From Paenibacillus_G elgii_A (lineage in GTDB: Bacteria; Bacillota; Bacilli; Paenibacillales; NBRC-103111), in NCBI GenBank assembly GCA_042219835.1, contig JBHJMN010000030.1, positions 1-64,000 of the forward strand: a stretch of 64,000 bases of DNA, given 5' to 3'. Below, one piece after another: positions 15,559-24,242 of this stretch. The position numbers were made by a program, and so were the translations under genes. The notes under the pieces are model-generated. The model was not told the DNA's origin. It ran no database searches and was given only the letters and a program-made list of their open reading frames with translations. How positions within the stretch are numbered: the stretch's first letter is position 1; every line of letters begins with the position of its first letter.

Positions 15559-18150
15559 TTAGTTTACCGTCACTAGAATGGTCGTTTTCTTGCTCGCATA
15601 GCCAACGGTGAGGGTGGCGCGTCCTTTTCCGGTCGCTTTGATCACTCCGTCTTTCACATCGGCTACCCGAATGTTGGTGGAGCTCCAAAGGCCGGATACG
15701 GTCACGTCCAGATCCGAGCCGTCCATGAAGGTCGCTATTGCTTTGACATTCAGCGTTTCGCCCGGCTTCATGTTCGCGGTAACGACATCGGTCTTCAAAT
15801 ATTTGAGGCGGTCGATGTCGACCGGAATCGTGATGCTCTTACCATTGAAGGTCGCGGAGATCGAAGCGCCGCCGGAGGCGATCGCTTTCACCAGCCCGTT
15901 CTCCACCTCAAGCAATTTGTAGTTGGTCGATTTCCATTGGGCCTGCGACGTGACGTCTTTCGTCGTGCCGTCCGCCATCGTAGCCGTTAGCTGAACCTGG
16001 AAGGTGCCTCCCGTCTTCATCGGAAGATAGCGCTTGTCCGGCACCAGATCCTGCACGGAACCGATGTCGACCGGGATCGACACGGTTTTTCCGCCGAATT
16101 TGGCCGTGATGGTCGTCTTGCCCCGGGCCAAGGCGGTCACGACGCCTTTCTCAACCTGCGCGATCGTCGGGCTTACCGAGGTCCATTCTGCCGTACCTGC
16201 CACATCCTCGGATTTGCCGTTGGCATCGATGGAAGTTAGCTTGATCGTGCGGGATTCGCCCAAGTCCATCTGAATGGAGGCCGGGTTCGCTTTCAGCGTG
16301 CTGGCCATATCGACTTGCACGGTAATCGTCACCGTCTTCGCATCGACTTTCGCGGTGATCGTCGTTTCACCCGAAGCGAGCGCCTTGATTGTGCCTTCGC
16401 TGACCGAAGCAACCGCCGGATTGGAGCTCGTCCATTCCGCATCCTGCGCTACGTTGTTCGTCTTGCCGTCCGTATAGGTCGCGTCCAATTTGATCGTCCG
16501 GACGTCGCCTTTTTTCAGGACAAGGCTGGTCGCGTCCGCATTCAACGTTTTCAATACGCCGACGGACACTTGGATGGTCGTCGAGCGGTTGCCGAACTTC
16601 GCGGTGATTGTGGCGGTACCCGTTCCGATCCCGGTAATCATCCCGCCGCGCACTTCGGCAATTTGGTCGTTGGAGGACGTCCACTCGGCTTTTTTCTCCA
16701 GACCGTCTTCGTTTACGCCGTCGGGATAAACGGCTTTCAACGTAATTTGCTCCGCAGCGCCGATTTGGAAATTCACTTTATTCTTACTTGGTACAAGAAC
16801 GTTAGGAATATCGACCAGCACTTTGGCGGTTACGGTTTTCTCGCCGTATTGGGCTGTAATCGTCGCTTCGCCCGCTTTCACGGCGGTGACTTTGCCGTTA
16901 ATGACGCTGGCGATGATTTCCTTGTCGGAGGTCCACTTCGCTTGGCCGGTCACATCCTCGCTGCTGCCGTCGGCGTAGGTGGCGTCGAGCGTGAGCTGCT
17001 CCGCTTTGCCCGAATTCAATGTAACCGTATCTTTGCTCAGTTCCAGGCGGCGGGGCACGTCGACGTCAACTGTGACGGTTACGGTTTTCTCGCCGTATTT
17101 GGCTTTCACGGTCGCTTCGCCCGTTTTGTTGGCGCTAATTTTACCTTTGACGACATAAACGATCGTATCGTCGGAGGACGACCACTCTGCGCGTTCGGTA
17201 ATATCTTCCGTATTTCCGTTCGGATAGGTGGCGGTCAATTTCAACTGCTCGGTCGAGCTTTTCTTCATTAGAAGGTTCTGCTTGCTCAGATCGAGCTTGA
17301 TGGCGTTGTCGACGTCCACTTTAATCTTGGCCGTTTTCGTTCCGTAGGTGGCGGTAATGTTCGCCTGTCCCGGACCGTAGCCGGTTATTTTGCCTTTGAG
17401 CGCATCGGCGACATCCGCGTTGTCGGACGTCCAGTCGGCGCTTTCCGTCACGTCTTCCGTCGTTCCGTCAGGATACGTGGCGAGCAGCCGGATCGTTTCC
17501 GATTGGTTCAGCAGCAGCGAAACCCGGGATTTGTCGGCATCGACGCGCTTGACCACTTCGACGCTCAGCGGGATCGCGATCGATTGATTGCCGAACTTCG
17601 CCGTAATGGTGCCGGAGCCGGAGCCTTGGGCGGTCACCTTTCCGTTAAAGAGGGTGGCGATGGCGCCGTTGTCGATGGTCCATTCCGCTTTCGCGGTCAC
17701 ATCTTCCGACGAGCCGTCTTCGTAATAAGCCGTCAGCTTAACCTGCTCCGATTGGCCTTTGCGCAGATCGATTTTTTGCTTGTCTTTGATGAGCGATTTG
17801 ACCCGCTTGGTCACTTTTACTTTGACGGGAACTTGCTCCGTCATATATTTGGCCGTAATGATCACGTCGCCTTCCGCTTTGGCCGTAATGACACCGGCGT
17901 ACACCGAGGCGATGTTCGGGTCTTCGGAATTCCACTCGGTTTTGATTGTTACCGTTTCCGTCTTTCCGTTGTCGTAAATCGCAGTGGCTGTCAGGTTGGC
18001 GGTACTGCTCACGTCCAGCGAAAGTTCATTTTTGTTCAAAACCAGCTTCGTGATAACATCCGCGGCCGATGCGCTCATGACGCCAAAACTGCACGTGCTC
18101 AAGACGACGGTAAGCAACAACAAGAACATTTTTTGCATTCTAAAGCGCAA
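15559..18150 (-). CDS. Secreted protein with ten BIG2 (Ig-like) repeats
   Basis: 863 residues. A signal peptide (about 30 residues, ending SASA-AD) is followed by ten consecutive repeats of about 83 residues with nothing else. Each repeat has the BIG2 pattern: a LxLxxGxxxQLxxTATYxDG strand pair, EDVTxxAxWTSxxxxIAxVxxGxVTAxxxGxATITA, then a short KTVTIxVxV strand. The last repeat ends the protein. There is no LPXTG motif, SLH domain or C-terminal membrane segment, so cell attachment, if any, is non-covalent. BIG2 domains serve as adhesive or spacer modules in surface proteins. Start choice: TTG 18150 (CAGGAG nine bases upstream) or ATG 18138. Confidence 0.85.
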   Translation of the reverse strand: MRFRMQKMFLLLLTVVLSTCSFGVMSASAADVITKLVLNKNELSLDVSSTANLTATAIYDNGKTETVTIKTEWNSEDPNIASVYAGVITAKAEGDVIITAKYMTEQVPVKVKVTKRVKSLIKDKQKIDLRKGQSEQVKLTAYYEDGSSEDVTAKAEWTIDNGAIATLFNGKVTAQGSGSGTITAKFGNQSIAIPLSVEVVKRVDADKSRVSLLLNQSETIRLLATYPDGTTEDVTESADWTSDNADVADALKGKITGYGPGQANITATYGTKTAKIKVDVDNAIKLDLSKQNLLMKKSSTEQLKLTATYPNGNTEDITERAEWSSSDDTIVYVVKGKISANKTGEATVKAKYGEKTVTVTVDVDVPRRLELSKDTVTLNSGKAEQLTLDATYADGSSEDVTGQAKWTSDKEIIASVINGKVTAVKAGEATITAQYGEKTVTAKVLVDIPNVLVPSKNKVNFQIGAAEQITLKAVYPDGVNEDGLEKKAEWTSSNDQIAEVRGGMITGIGTGTATITAKFGNRSTTIQVSVGVLKTLNADATSLVLKKGDVRTIKLDATYTDGKTNNVAQDAEWTSSNPAVASVSEGTIKALASGETTITAKVDAKTVTITVQVDMASTLKANPASIQMDLGESRTIKLTSIDANGKSEDVAGTAEWTSVSPTIAQVEKGVVTALARGKTTITAKFGGKTVSIPVDIGSVQDLVPDKRYLPMKTGGTFQVQLTATMADGTTKDVTSQAQWKSTNYKLLEVENGLVKAIASGGASISATFNGKSITIPVDIDRLKYLKTDVVTANMKPGETLNVKAIATFMDGSDLDVTVSGLWSSTNIRVADVKDGVIKATGKGRATLTVGYASKKTTILVTVN

Positions 18151-18274
18151 GCTCCTTCACTCCTGTTCCGTTTGTATTCGTCTGGTCAGACAATGGTACA
18201 TATATCGGCATATTCGGCCCAAATCTTTAGACTTTTGTTGGATAAGGTTGTTTTGAGGACGATTTCTGCGACAC

Positions 18275-18309
18275 AAAAAAGCCGTACCGAATCGTCTTCG
18301 GCACGGCTT
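18275..18309 (-). terminator. Terminator of gbsR
   Basis: AAGCCGT-CCGAA and TTCGG-ACGGCTT form the stem. On the minus strand a run of six T follows. It lies 20 bases beyond the gbsR stop. Confidence 0.8.
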
Positions 18310-18329
18310 ATCATCATATATACAGCGTA

Positions 18330-18905
18330 CTACCGAGAGTCCGCTTGCGACTCCTCCTTCGGCACCAGCTTGAAAACTTCCCCGGATTCGAACGTATCGA
18401 TCAAGCGTCCGAGCCACAAGTAGTAGCGGATCGCTTCTTCCAGCTTGCGGGTGTCGGTGGCGACGATGCTTTGTAGCGCCTCGTTGTCCGGATCGCTCTC
18501 CGCAAGCCGCTTCAATTCGGCTGCAGATTTGCGCAGCGCCTGCACGTTCATCTCGATGGACTTCTGCCATTTGATGACGAAAAAATCCGCGAACGTCTGG
18601 TACCAGTCCGGTTCGACCTCGTACAAATCTTTTCGCGTTCCTTTTTCCCATACTTTATGCACCATTTTGAGATCTGTCAGCGTGCGCACGCCCGTACTCA
18701 TGCTCGTTTTGCTCATGCCCATCTCTTCGCCCATTTCGTCAAGCGTCATAGGCTTATCCTGAAAAAACATCATGCCGTACAAATGGCCGGTGGAAAGGGT
18801 GACGCCATATAAATCCATATTTTTTCCGATGGATTCGATTACGCGCTTACGGGCTTTTTGAACGATGCCAGCTTGTTCTTCCGTCATCCCAACCCAGTTG
18901 TTCAT
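18330..18905 (-). CDS. gbsR: GbsR-type regulator of glycine betaine/choline genes
   Basis: 191 residues with a MarR-like winged helix (about 35-100: GVTLSTGHLYGMMFF, MTLDEMGEEMGMSKTSMSTGVRTL). The C-terminal part is helical and contains the aromatic cluster YYLWLGRL. The overall pattern is that of GbsR, a choline-sensing repressor that in Bacillus subtilis controls gbsAB and opuB. It is transcribed divergently from opuAA-AB-AC, 274 bases away, which supports control of glycine betaine uptake. The symbol is based on family resemblance plus context, and the sensed ligand here is not shown. Confidence 0.82.
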   Translation of the reverse strand: MNNWVGMTEEQAGIVQKARKRVIESIGKNMDLYGVTLSTGHLYGMMFFQDKPMTLDEMGEEMGMSKTSMSTGVRTLTDLKMVHKVWEKGTRKDLYEVEPDWYQTFADFFVIKWQKSIEMNVQALRKSAAELKRLAESDPDNEALQSIVATDTRKLEEAIRYYLWLGRLIDTFESGEVFKLVPKEESQADSR

Positions 18906-19179
18906 AATTAATTATGCCTCCTGCAGATGCTGCCGCCGATAGAAGCCGTTCCGCGGCAGAATGCTTTGCCTAAAATAAATATTCTCATTGTATTGTATTG
19001 AACATGCATTTGAAAGTAAAGCTACTAGTAGGAAAGGAATTTGGAGGAAATGGGAGTATTCTGTACAATACGTATGTAAAGTTTTTTCTGTACGTACGAA
19101 ACAAACTTATTTCGCTTTTGACCCATCCGCCTATACACCTGTAAACTTAAGAGCATCGAAAGAATGGGGGGATACGGCT
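18906..19179. promoter_or_regulatory. Divergent control region gbsR / opuAA
   Basis: A 274-bp AT-rich region between divergent genes must hold both promoters and any GbsR operator. I see repeats of TTGTATTGTATTG (about 18985) but no box pair I would commit to. A frame open through this region toward opuAA lacks a ribosome site at its upstream ATG and is treated as chance. Confidence 0.4.
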
Positions 19180-20388
19180 TTGATCGAAGTAAAGCAATTG
19201 ACCAAAATTTTCGGTCAGCATCCGGAGAAGGCGCTTGAGCTTCTTAACCAAGGCTGGAGCAAGAAGCGTATCTTTGCGGAGACGAAACAGACCGTGGGCG
19301 TGAACCGTGCGAGCTTTTCGGTCAAAGAAGGAGAAATTTTCGTCATTATGGGGCTGTCCGGCAGCGGCAAATCGACCCTGATCCGGCTGCTAAACCGACT
19401 GATTGAACCGACGGACGGAAGCATCCTGTTCCACGGTGAAAATATTGTAGACATGAGCGAAGAGCGGCTGCGCGAATTCCGCCGGACGGCGATGAGCATG
19501 GTGTTTCAAAAGTTCGCGCTGTTCCCGCATAAGACGGTTGTGCAAAATGTCGAGTTCGGGTTGGAGGTGCAAAAGGTACCGGCCAAAATCCGCAGAGAAA
19601 AAGCGCGGGAAGCGCTTGCGCTGGTCGGGCTGGAGGAATGGGCGGATCAATATCCGGACCAGTTGAGCGGCGGCATGCAGCAGCGGGTCGGTCTGGCCCG
19701 GGCGCTCGCCAATTCGCCGCAGGTCCTCTTGATGGACGAAGCGTTCAGCGCGCTTGACCCGCTGATCCGCAAGGACATGCAGGAAGAACTGCGCGAGCTG
19801 CAAGAAAAGCTGAAGAAGACGATCATTTTCATTACGCACGATTTGAACGAAGCGCTGAGGATCGGGGATCGGATCGCGCTGATGAAAGACGGCTCCATCG
19901 TCCAGATCGGCACGCCTGAGGAGATTATGATCACCCCGGCCAACGAATATGTAGAGAAATTTATTGAAGATGTCGATCTGTCCCGCGTATTGAACGCTTC
20001 GCATGTGATGCGCCGGCCGGAGACGATCGTGTACGATCGCGGGGGGCCGCGCGTGGCGCTGGAGCTGATGCGGGAAAACGGCATTTCCAACTTGTTTGTC
20101 GTTGACAGCGCCAAGCGGTTGCTCGGCGTACTGACGGCCGAAGACGCGGCCCGGGCGATCAGGGAGCGCCTGACGCTTGATGAGATCATCATTTCCGAGG
20201 TGCCGAAGGTATCGCCCAATACGCTGCTGAGCGACCTGTTCGATACCGTCAGCACAAGCCGGGTGCCGGTGGCCGTAACCTCCGAAAACGGGCGGCTGCT
20301 CGGCGTCATTATTCGCGGCGCGGTGCTTGGAGCGTTGGCCGGCAACCACGACCGGGTTCGAGAGGCGGTGACCACGGATGGGTCCTAA
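19180..20388 (+). CDS. opuAA: Glycine betaine ABC transporter, ATP-binding protein OpuAA
   Basis: 402 residues from TTG 19180 behind a G-rich site (AATGGGGGG). The N-terminal IEVKQLTKIFG and LLNQGWSKKRIF are characteristic of ProV/OpuAA. Walker A is GLSGSGKST (58-66), the signature is QLSGGMQQRVGLARAL and Walker B is VLLMDEAFSALDP. The C-terminal about 120 residues form paired CBS domains (NLFVVDSAKRLLGVLTAED, VPVAVTSENGRLLGVII), which gate such transporters by ionic strength or cyclic nucleotides in characterised homologues. The gene overlaps opuAB by 11 bases. Confidence 0.9.
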   Translation: MIEVKQLTKIFGQHPEKALELLNQGWSKKRIFAETKQTVGVNRASFSVKEGEIFVIMGLSGSGKSTLIRLLNRLIEPTDGSILFHGENIVDMSEERLREFRRTAMSMVFQKFALFPHKTVVQNVEFGLEVQKVPAKIRREKAREALALVGLEEWADQYPDQLSGGMQQRVGLARALANSPQVLLMDEAFSALDPLIRKDMQEELRELQEKLKKTIIFITHDLNEALRIGDRIALMKDGSIVQIGTPEEIMITPANEYVEKFIEDVDLSRVLNASHVMRRPETIVYDRGGPRVALELMRENGISNLFVVDSAKRLLGVLTAEDAARAIRERLTLDEIIISEVPKVSPNTLLSDLFDTVSTSRVPVAVTSENGRLLGVIIRGAVLGALAGNHDRVREAVTTDGS

Positions 20389-21223
20389 GCTTCCAATTGC
20401 CGAATGGGTCGAGAAATTCGTCGACTGGCTCGGCGCCTCCTTCGAGTGGCTGTTCGGCTTTATTTCTTCCTTAATCGAAGGAACGGTTGATTTGTTTTCG
20501 CTGCTGTTCCATTTTCCGCCTGCGCTAGTGCTCATCGTGCTGGTTGCATTCCTGGCTTATCGTGCGGCAGGGCTCATGCTTGGTATTTTTACCCTGCTCG
20601 GCATGCTGCTGATTGCCAACCTTGGGTTCTGGGACCATACGATGGATACGCTCGCGCTTGTGATGACCTCGGCTTTCCTCTCGGTCATCGTCGGCCTGCC
20701 GCTCGGCATCTGGTCCGCGAGAAACAAAACGGTGCAGAACACGGTAACGCCGCTGCTCGATTTTATGCAGACGATGCCAGCCTTCGTTTATTTGATTCCG
20801 GCGGTTACCTTCTTCGGCTTGGGCGTTGTGCCGGGCGTCATCGCTTCCGTTATTTTCGCGGTGCCTCCGACGATCCGGCTGACGAACCTTGGCATCCGCC
20901 AAGTGCCGTTCGACTTGATCGAGGCGGCTGACGCTTTCGGAACGACGCCCGGACAGAAGCTGTGGAAGGTTCAGCTTCCGCTGGCGCTGCCTACGGTGAT
21001 GGCCGGCGTCAACCAAACGATCATGCTCTCGCTGTCGATGGTCGTCATCTCTTCGATGATCGGCGCTCAAGGGCTCGGAGCGGACGTGTATCGTGCCGTT
21101 ACCCAGCTCAAGACGGGCGAAGGCTTCGAAGCGGGGCTCGCCGTCGTCATTCTGGCGATTGTGCTCGACCGGCTGACGCAGCATGCGTTTAAGAAGAAAC
21201 CCAAAGGAGAGAAGAAGCATTGA
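20378..21223 (+). CDS. opuAB: Glycine betaine ABC transporter, permease OpuAB
   Basis: 281 residues with about 6-7 membrane segments. It carries the ProW/OpuAB pattern: LPLGIWSARNKTVQNTVTP, LLDFMQTMPAFVYLIPAV, and the ATPase-coupling loop EAADAFGTTPGQKLWKVQLP, then MAGVNQTIMLSLSMVVISSM. It forms the transmembrane channel of the osmoprotectant importer. It is encoded between ATPase and binding protein, overlapping both (11 bases upstream, 4 bases downstream). Confidence 0.92.
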   Translation: MGPKLPIAEWVEKFVDWLGASFEWLFGFISSLIEGTVDLFSLLFHFPPALVLIVLVAFLAYRAAGLMLGIFTLLGMLLIANLGFWDHTMDTLALVMTSAFLSVIVGLPLGIWSARNKTVQNTVTPLLDFMQTMPAFVYLIPAVTFFGLGVVPGVIASVIFAVPPTIRLTNLGIRQVPFDLIEAADAFGTTPGQKLWKVQLPLALPTVMAGVNQTIMLSLSMVVISSMIGAQGLGADVYRAVTQLKTGEGFEAGLAVVILAIVLDRLTQHAFKKKPKGEKKH

Positions 21224-22119
21224 AAAAACGAAACCGGAATCTGCTGTGGATGACGTTGTGTTTGCTCGGGGCCGCTCTGCTAGCCGTTGGGTGCGGAGCC
21301 AAGAACTCTGACACGTCGGCGTTTGTAGGGGATCAGGTCAAATATGAAATTATCGGCATCGACCCCGGTGCGGGTATTATGAAGGCAACGGGCCAGGCGC
21401 TAAAAGATTATGACTTGACCGACTGGAAGCTCGTGGAGGGCTCCAGCACGGCGATGACCGCGGCGCTGGACAGAGCGTATAAAGCGAAAAAGCCGATCAT
21501 TATTACCGGTTGGACGCCGCACTGGATGTTCGCCAAGTACGACCTCAAGTATTTGCAGGACCCGAAGGGCGTTTACGGGGCGGATGAGGAGATTCATACG
21601 ATCGCAAGAACGGGGCTTAAAACGGCCGAACCGTCCGCCTATGCTGTGCTTGACAAGTTCGAATGGACCGCGGCCGACATGGAGAAAGTGATGGGGGCCG
21701 TCATGGACGGTAAGAAGCCGGAAGCCGCTGCGGCCGATTGGGTGAAAGAGAACGCCGCCAAGGTGGACGGCTGGGTGAAGGACGTGCCGAAGGCTGAAGG
21801 CCGGAAGCTAAAGCTCGCCTACGTCGCTTGGGATTCGGAGATCGCCAGCACGAACGTTGTCAAGCAGGTGCTCGAATCGCGCCTCGGCTACAAGGTGGAA
21901 ATGCTGCAAGTAGAAGCGGGCCCGATGTGGGCGGGCGTCGCCGGCGGAGACGTTGACGCGATCGTGGCCGCTTGGCTGCCGACGACGCATAAGGACTATT
22001 ACGAGAAGTTCAAAGGCAAGTTCGAGGACCTCGGCCCGAACCTGAAAGGGACTAAAATCGGTCTGGTCGTTCCGAAATATATGGAAATGAACTCGATCGA
22101 AGATTTGAAAAAGAAGTAA
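21220..22119 (+). CDS. opuAC: Glycine betaine-binding lipoprotein OpuAC
   Basis: 299 residues from TTG 21220, nine bases after GGAGAGAAG and overlapping the opuAB stop. The lipobox is LLAVGC (Cys25). The mature protein shows the OpuAC/ProX fold: GIDPGAGIMKATGQALKDY, ITGWTPHWMFAKYDLKYL (a ligand Trp candidate), KLAYVAWDSEIASTNVVKQVL, and VAAWLPTTHKDY (a second Trp). Tryptophans in these loops cage the quaternary ammonium in known structures. It completes a canonical OpuA importer for osmoprotection. Confidence 0.92.
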   Translation: MKKRNRNLLWMTLCLLGAALLAVGCGAKNSDTSAFVGDQVKYEIIGIDPGAGIMKATGQALKDYDLTDWKLVEGSSTAMTAALDRAYKAKKPIIITGWTPHWMFAKYDLKYLQDPKGVYGADEEIHTIARTGLKTAEPSAYAVLDKFEWTAADMEKVMGAVMDGKKPEAAAADWVKENAAKVDGWVKDVPKAEGRKLKLAYVAWDSEIASTNVVKQVLESRLGYKVEMLQVEAGPMWAGVAGGDVDAIVAAWLPTTHKDYYEKFKGKFEDLGPNLKGTKIGLVVPKYMEMNSIEDLKKK

Positions 22120-22133
22120 GACGAGGCGTTAGC

Positions 22134-22169
22134 AGACCGGACGAACGTATGACGTTCTCCGGTCTTTTT
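22134..22169 (+). terminator. Terminator of the opuA operon
   Basis: AGACCGGA-GAACGT and ACGTTC-CCGGTCT form a long stem, followed by five T. It lies 15 bases after the opuAC stop. Confidence 0.88.
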
Positions 22170-22184
22170 ATGCATAAACAAAGA

Positions 22185-22233
22185 TTTACACGATTTCCCT
22201 TCCATGATACAATGTTATTACGTAATTACGTAA
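22185..22233 (+). promoter_or_regulatory. SigA-type promoter with overlapping palindromic operator
   Basis: A TTTACA box, a 17-base spacer and a TACAAT box form a good housekeeping promoter at 22185-22213. The perfect 16-bp palindrome TTACGTAATTACGTAA (22218-22233) covers the expected transcription start. An ArsR-type protein encoded directly downstream is the natural candidate to bind it, giving autorepression (inference). Confidence 0.75.
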
Positions 22234-22257
22234 AATAATAAAAATGAAGGTGAATCT

Positions 22258-23394
22258 ATGAAACGAGATGCTCTTCAGGAAATCGATAAGCTGGCCGCCC
22301 GCATGTCGGAGCTTGAAAGTCTGGTTCGGCGCTGTTTGGAAGAGCGGCCGGCCAAGGCGCTTCCGACGCCTGAACCGGCTTCCGGCCGGATTACGGGAGG
22401 CTTGGTGATATCAGCAACGGATTCAAGCGAATCCGGGGAAGGAACGGTTTATTATTCCGGCCATTATGCAGGAAAGGGGCGCGCCTTCCACTGGCTGCCG
22501 CAAGAGCGGGGAATGGACGATCTGCTTCGTCTGAGTACGGACAAAGCGTCCAAAGTGCTGTCTGCGCTCGGACATAAGCAGCGGCTGGATATTTTGCGGG
22601 CCGTCGTGAACGAACCGTTATCCGGGGCTACCTTGGTGGAACGGCTGAACATGGGGACGACCGGACAGCTCTATCATCATCTGAAAGCTTTGCTTGGGGC
22701 CGATCTGCTTGTTCAAGAGCCGGGAGGAGGATATACGCTTCCCGCCCATCGGATGCTGCCGCTGTTGCTGCTGCTGGCCGCGCTCCCCGATCTGATTGAC
22801 ACGAGCGATTACATGGATATGACGGAGGTCCGAAGCAATGCGGGAGCTTACTTAGGACGGGAGCAAGGGGGCTATGATACGCACATTTTGTTATGGGCCG
22901 TCTTGGAAAACAGCGTGCTGGAGCATCGGGCCGGCTATTGCAGCGAAGTCCATATCTTTGTGCATGACGACTACACGGTGACCGTAGCGGATAACGGGCG
23001 CGGCATTCCGGTGCGGCCCATCCCTTCTTCGAACCTTTCGAATGTGCAGAGCGTGCTGACCGATATTGCTGCGTCGAGCGGCAATGCGCCGTTTGTTTCG
23101 CCCGGTGCGGAGAAAGGGATCGGCATCGCGGTAGTCAATGCGCTCTCCGAATCGTTGTCGGTTGAAATCAAGCGCGAAGGGAAGGTGCACCGGCAAGACT
23201 ACAAGCAGGGCATCCCGCAGACGGAGCTGCTGACGGTTGGCTTGACGGAGGCGACAGGCACGAGCGTCACGTTCCGGCCGAATCGCGAGCTGTTCGGCGC
23301 GGGCTTTGAGGGGAAACGGATCAAGGAGCGGGCATCCGAGCTGGCAGCCGCTTACCCCGGCTTGGCGGTCAAGGTTCACGGTCCTGCGCAATAA
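22258..23394 (+). CDS. ArsR-type regulator fused to a GyrB-like GHKL ATPase domain
   Basis: 378 residues. Residues 1-30 are helical. Residues about 95-160 form an ArsR-like winged helix (VLSALGHKQRLDILRAVV, GATLVERLNMGTTGQLYHHL). From about 200 the protein reads like the ATPase domain of DNA gyrase B: ENSVLEHRAGYC, VTVADNGRGIP (Asp245), GIGIAVVNALSESLSVEIKR, GKVHRQDYKQGIPQ and TGTSVTF. The gyrase catalytic glutamate position (Glu42) is Ala214 here, while the Mg-coordinating Asn is kept (Asn218). ATP binding without efficient hydrolysis is therefore likely. There is no transducer or TOPRIM domain. A nucleotide-sensing repressor is the best guess. Confidence 0.78.
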   Translation: MKRDALQEIDKLAARMSELESLVRRCLEERPAKALPTPEPASGRITGGLVISATDSSESGEGTVYYSGHYAGKGRAFHWLPQERGMDDLLRLSTDKASKVLSALGHKQRLDILRAVVNEPLSGATLVERLNMGTTGQLYHHLKALLGADLLVQEPGGGYTLPAHRMLPLLLLLAALPDLIDTSDYMDMTEVRSNAGAYLGREQGGYDTHILLWAVLENSVLEHRAGYCSEVHIFVHDDYTVTVADNGRGIPVRPIPSSNLSNVQSVLTDIAASSGNAPFVSPGAEKGIGIAVVNALSESLSVEIKREGKVHRQDYKQGIPQTELLTVGLTEATGTSVTFRPNRELFGAGFEGKRIKERASELAAAYPGLAVKVHGPAQ

Positions 23395-23416
23395 GGGGAA
23401 GTCCGCTGGCGAAATA

Positions 23417-23464
23417 AAAATGGATAGAGTTTTCAGAAATAGATCTGAATCTCTATCCATTTTC
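23417..23464. terminator. Bidirectional terminator between convergent genes
   Basis: AATGGATAGAG and CTCTATCCATT form a perfect 11-bp stem with an inner CAGA / TCTG pairing. A-rich and T-rich flanks let it serve both the ArsR-ATPase gene and the convergent HD-domain gene. Confidence 0.75.
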
Positions 23465-23489
23465 GACTTGTTCGTTCTGTTCTTTTAAC

Positions 23490-24116
23490 TCAGCGGCAAC
23501 GCTGAGCCAGCAACTCTTCTCTAGCCTCGATAAGCCATGGATGTACTAGTTTCAGCTTGTCCCTCTGTTCCCAAATATGATTTAGGTAAACCAGTACAGC
23601 TCTATTTATATCGGATAAATTAATTTGTTCTTTCATTTTTTCTTGGTATGGATGTTCTCCGGGAAGCTGCCATGAAATCTTGTCGGAGACAAATAAGATC
23701 TTGTCCAGTAAACTTGATTGTGCTTTCAGGGTGGTATGGCATTCAACGGCATTTAGTACCATATCATTTGTACAGCCAAATATGTTTTGGGCCATGTCTT
23801 TTGAAAGTTTTTGATGAACAATCCGGTGATACCTGTACTCTTCCGCCAATAGATCAATACCTAAACTTTCAGCCATACGAATCATGCAGGTTTCCGGAAT
23901 GACGTTGCTTATATCATGAAGAAAAGCGGCTTGGGCAGCGAGTTCGGTGTCCAGGTCAAACCTGGTTGCTATTCGAACGGCTTCATTGGCAACTGAAACG
24001 GTATGCTGATAGGTTCCATGCTCATCATGATGCACAAAAAAACGTTCAATATCTTTCTTCATATCTCCGGTAAAAGAAATACCCTCGGTATACCTTTCGT
24101 ATACGATACCCACCAC
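23490..24116 (-). CDS. HD-domain phosphohydrolase, YqeK-like
   Basis: 208 residues from GTG 24116 (a second GTG follows at once) behind GGAGGCGAT. The metal-binding HD pattern is complete: H in YQHTVSVAN, HD in AAFLHDISNVIP, H in EYRYHRIVHQ, H in AVECHTTLK, and D in KILFVSDKI. Order and spacing match the YqeK family, some of which hydrolyse Ap4A symmetrically. It differs from the usual nadD-linked yqeK because no NAD genes are nearby, so it is probably a paralogue and the substrate is open. It is lower in G+C than its neighbours. Confidence 0.7.
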   Translation of the reverse strand: MVGIVYERYTEGISFTGDMKKDIERFFVHHDEHGTYQHTVSVANEAVRIATRFDLDTELAAQAAFLHDISNVIPETCMIRMAESLGIDLLAEEYRYHRIVHQKLSKDMAQNIFGCTNDMVLNAVECHTTLKAQSSLLDKILFVSDKISWQLPGEHPYQEKMKEQINLSDINRAVLVYLNHIWEQRDKLKLVHPWLIEAREELLAQRCR

Positions 24117-24213
24117 ATCGCCTCCAAACTAAAAATCGATACACTCAGTAAGAATACGCTAGGAAGTGGAAAAAAGTTTCAGCTCTAGTTGAAACTATCT
24201 TGCCTGATCGTCG

Positions 24214-24240
24214 AAAAGGCTGCCTCTTCCGGCAGCCTTT
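24214..24240. terminator. Terminator of the HxlR gene
   Basis: AAAGGCTGCC and GGCAGCCTTT form a perfect 10-bp stem with a six-base loop. It ends three bases before the stop of the minus-strand HxlR gene and also faces the divergent HD gene leader. Confidence 0.75.
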
Positions 24241-24242
24241 CG

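Noticed and set aside
15559..18150. Regularly spaced DNA repeats considered as a CRISPR or tandem array
   Set aside because: Period of about 250 bases with coding degeneracy; explained by ten BIG2 domains.
18988..19179. N-terminal extension of OpuAA from ATG 18988
   Set aside because: Runs through the divergent promoter region with no ribosome site; TTG 19180 has a suitable site and matches the family's N-terminus.
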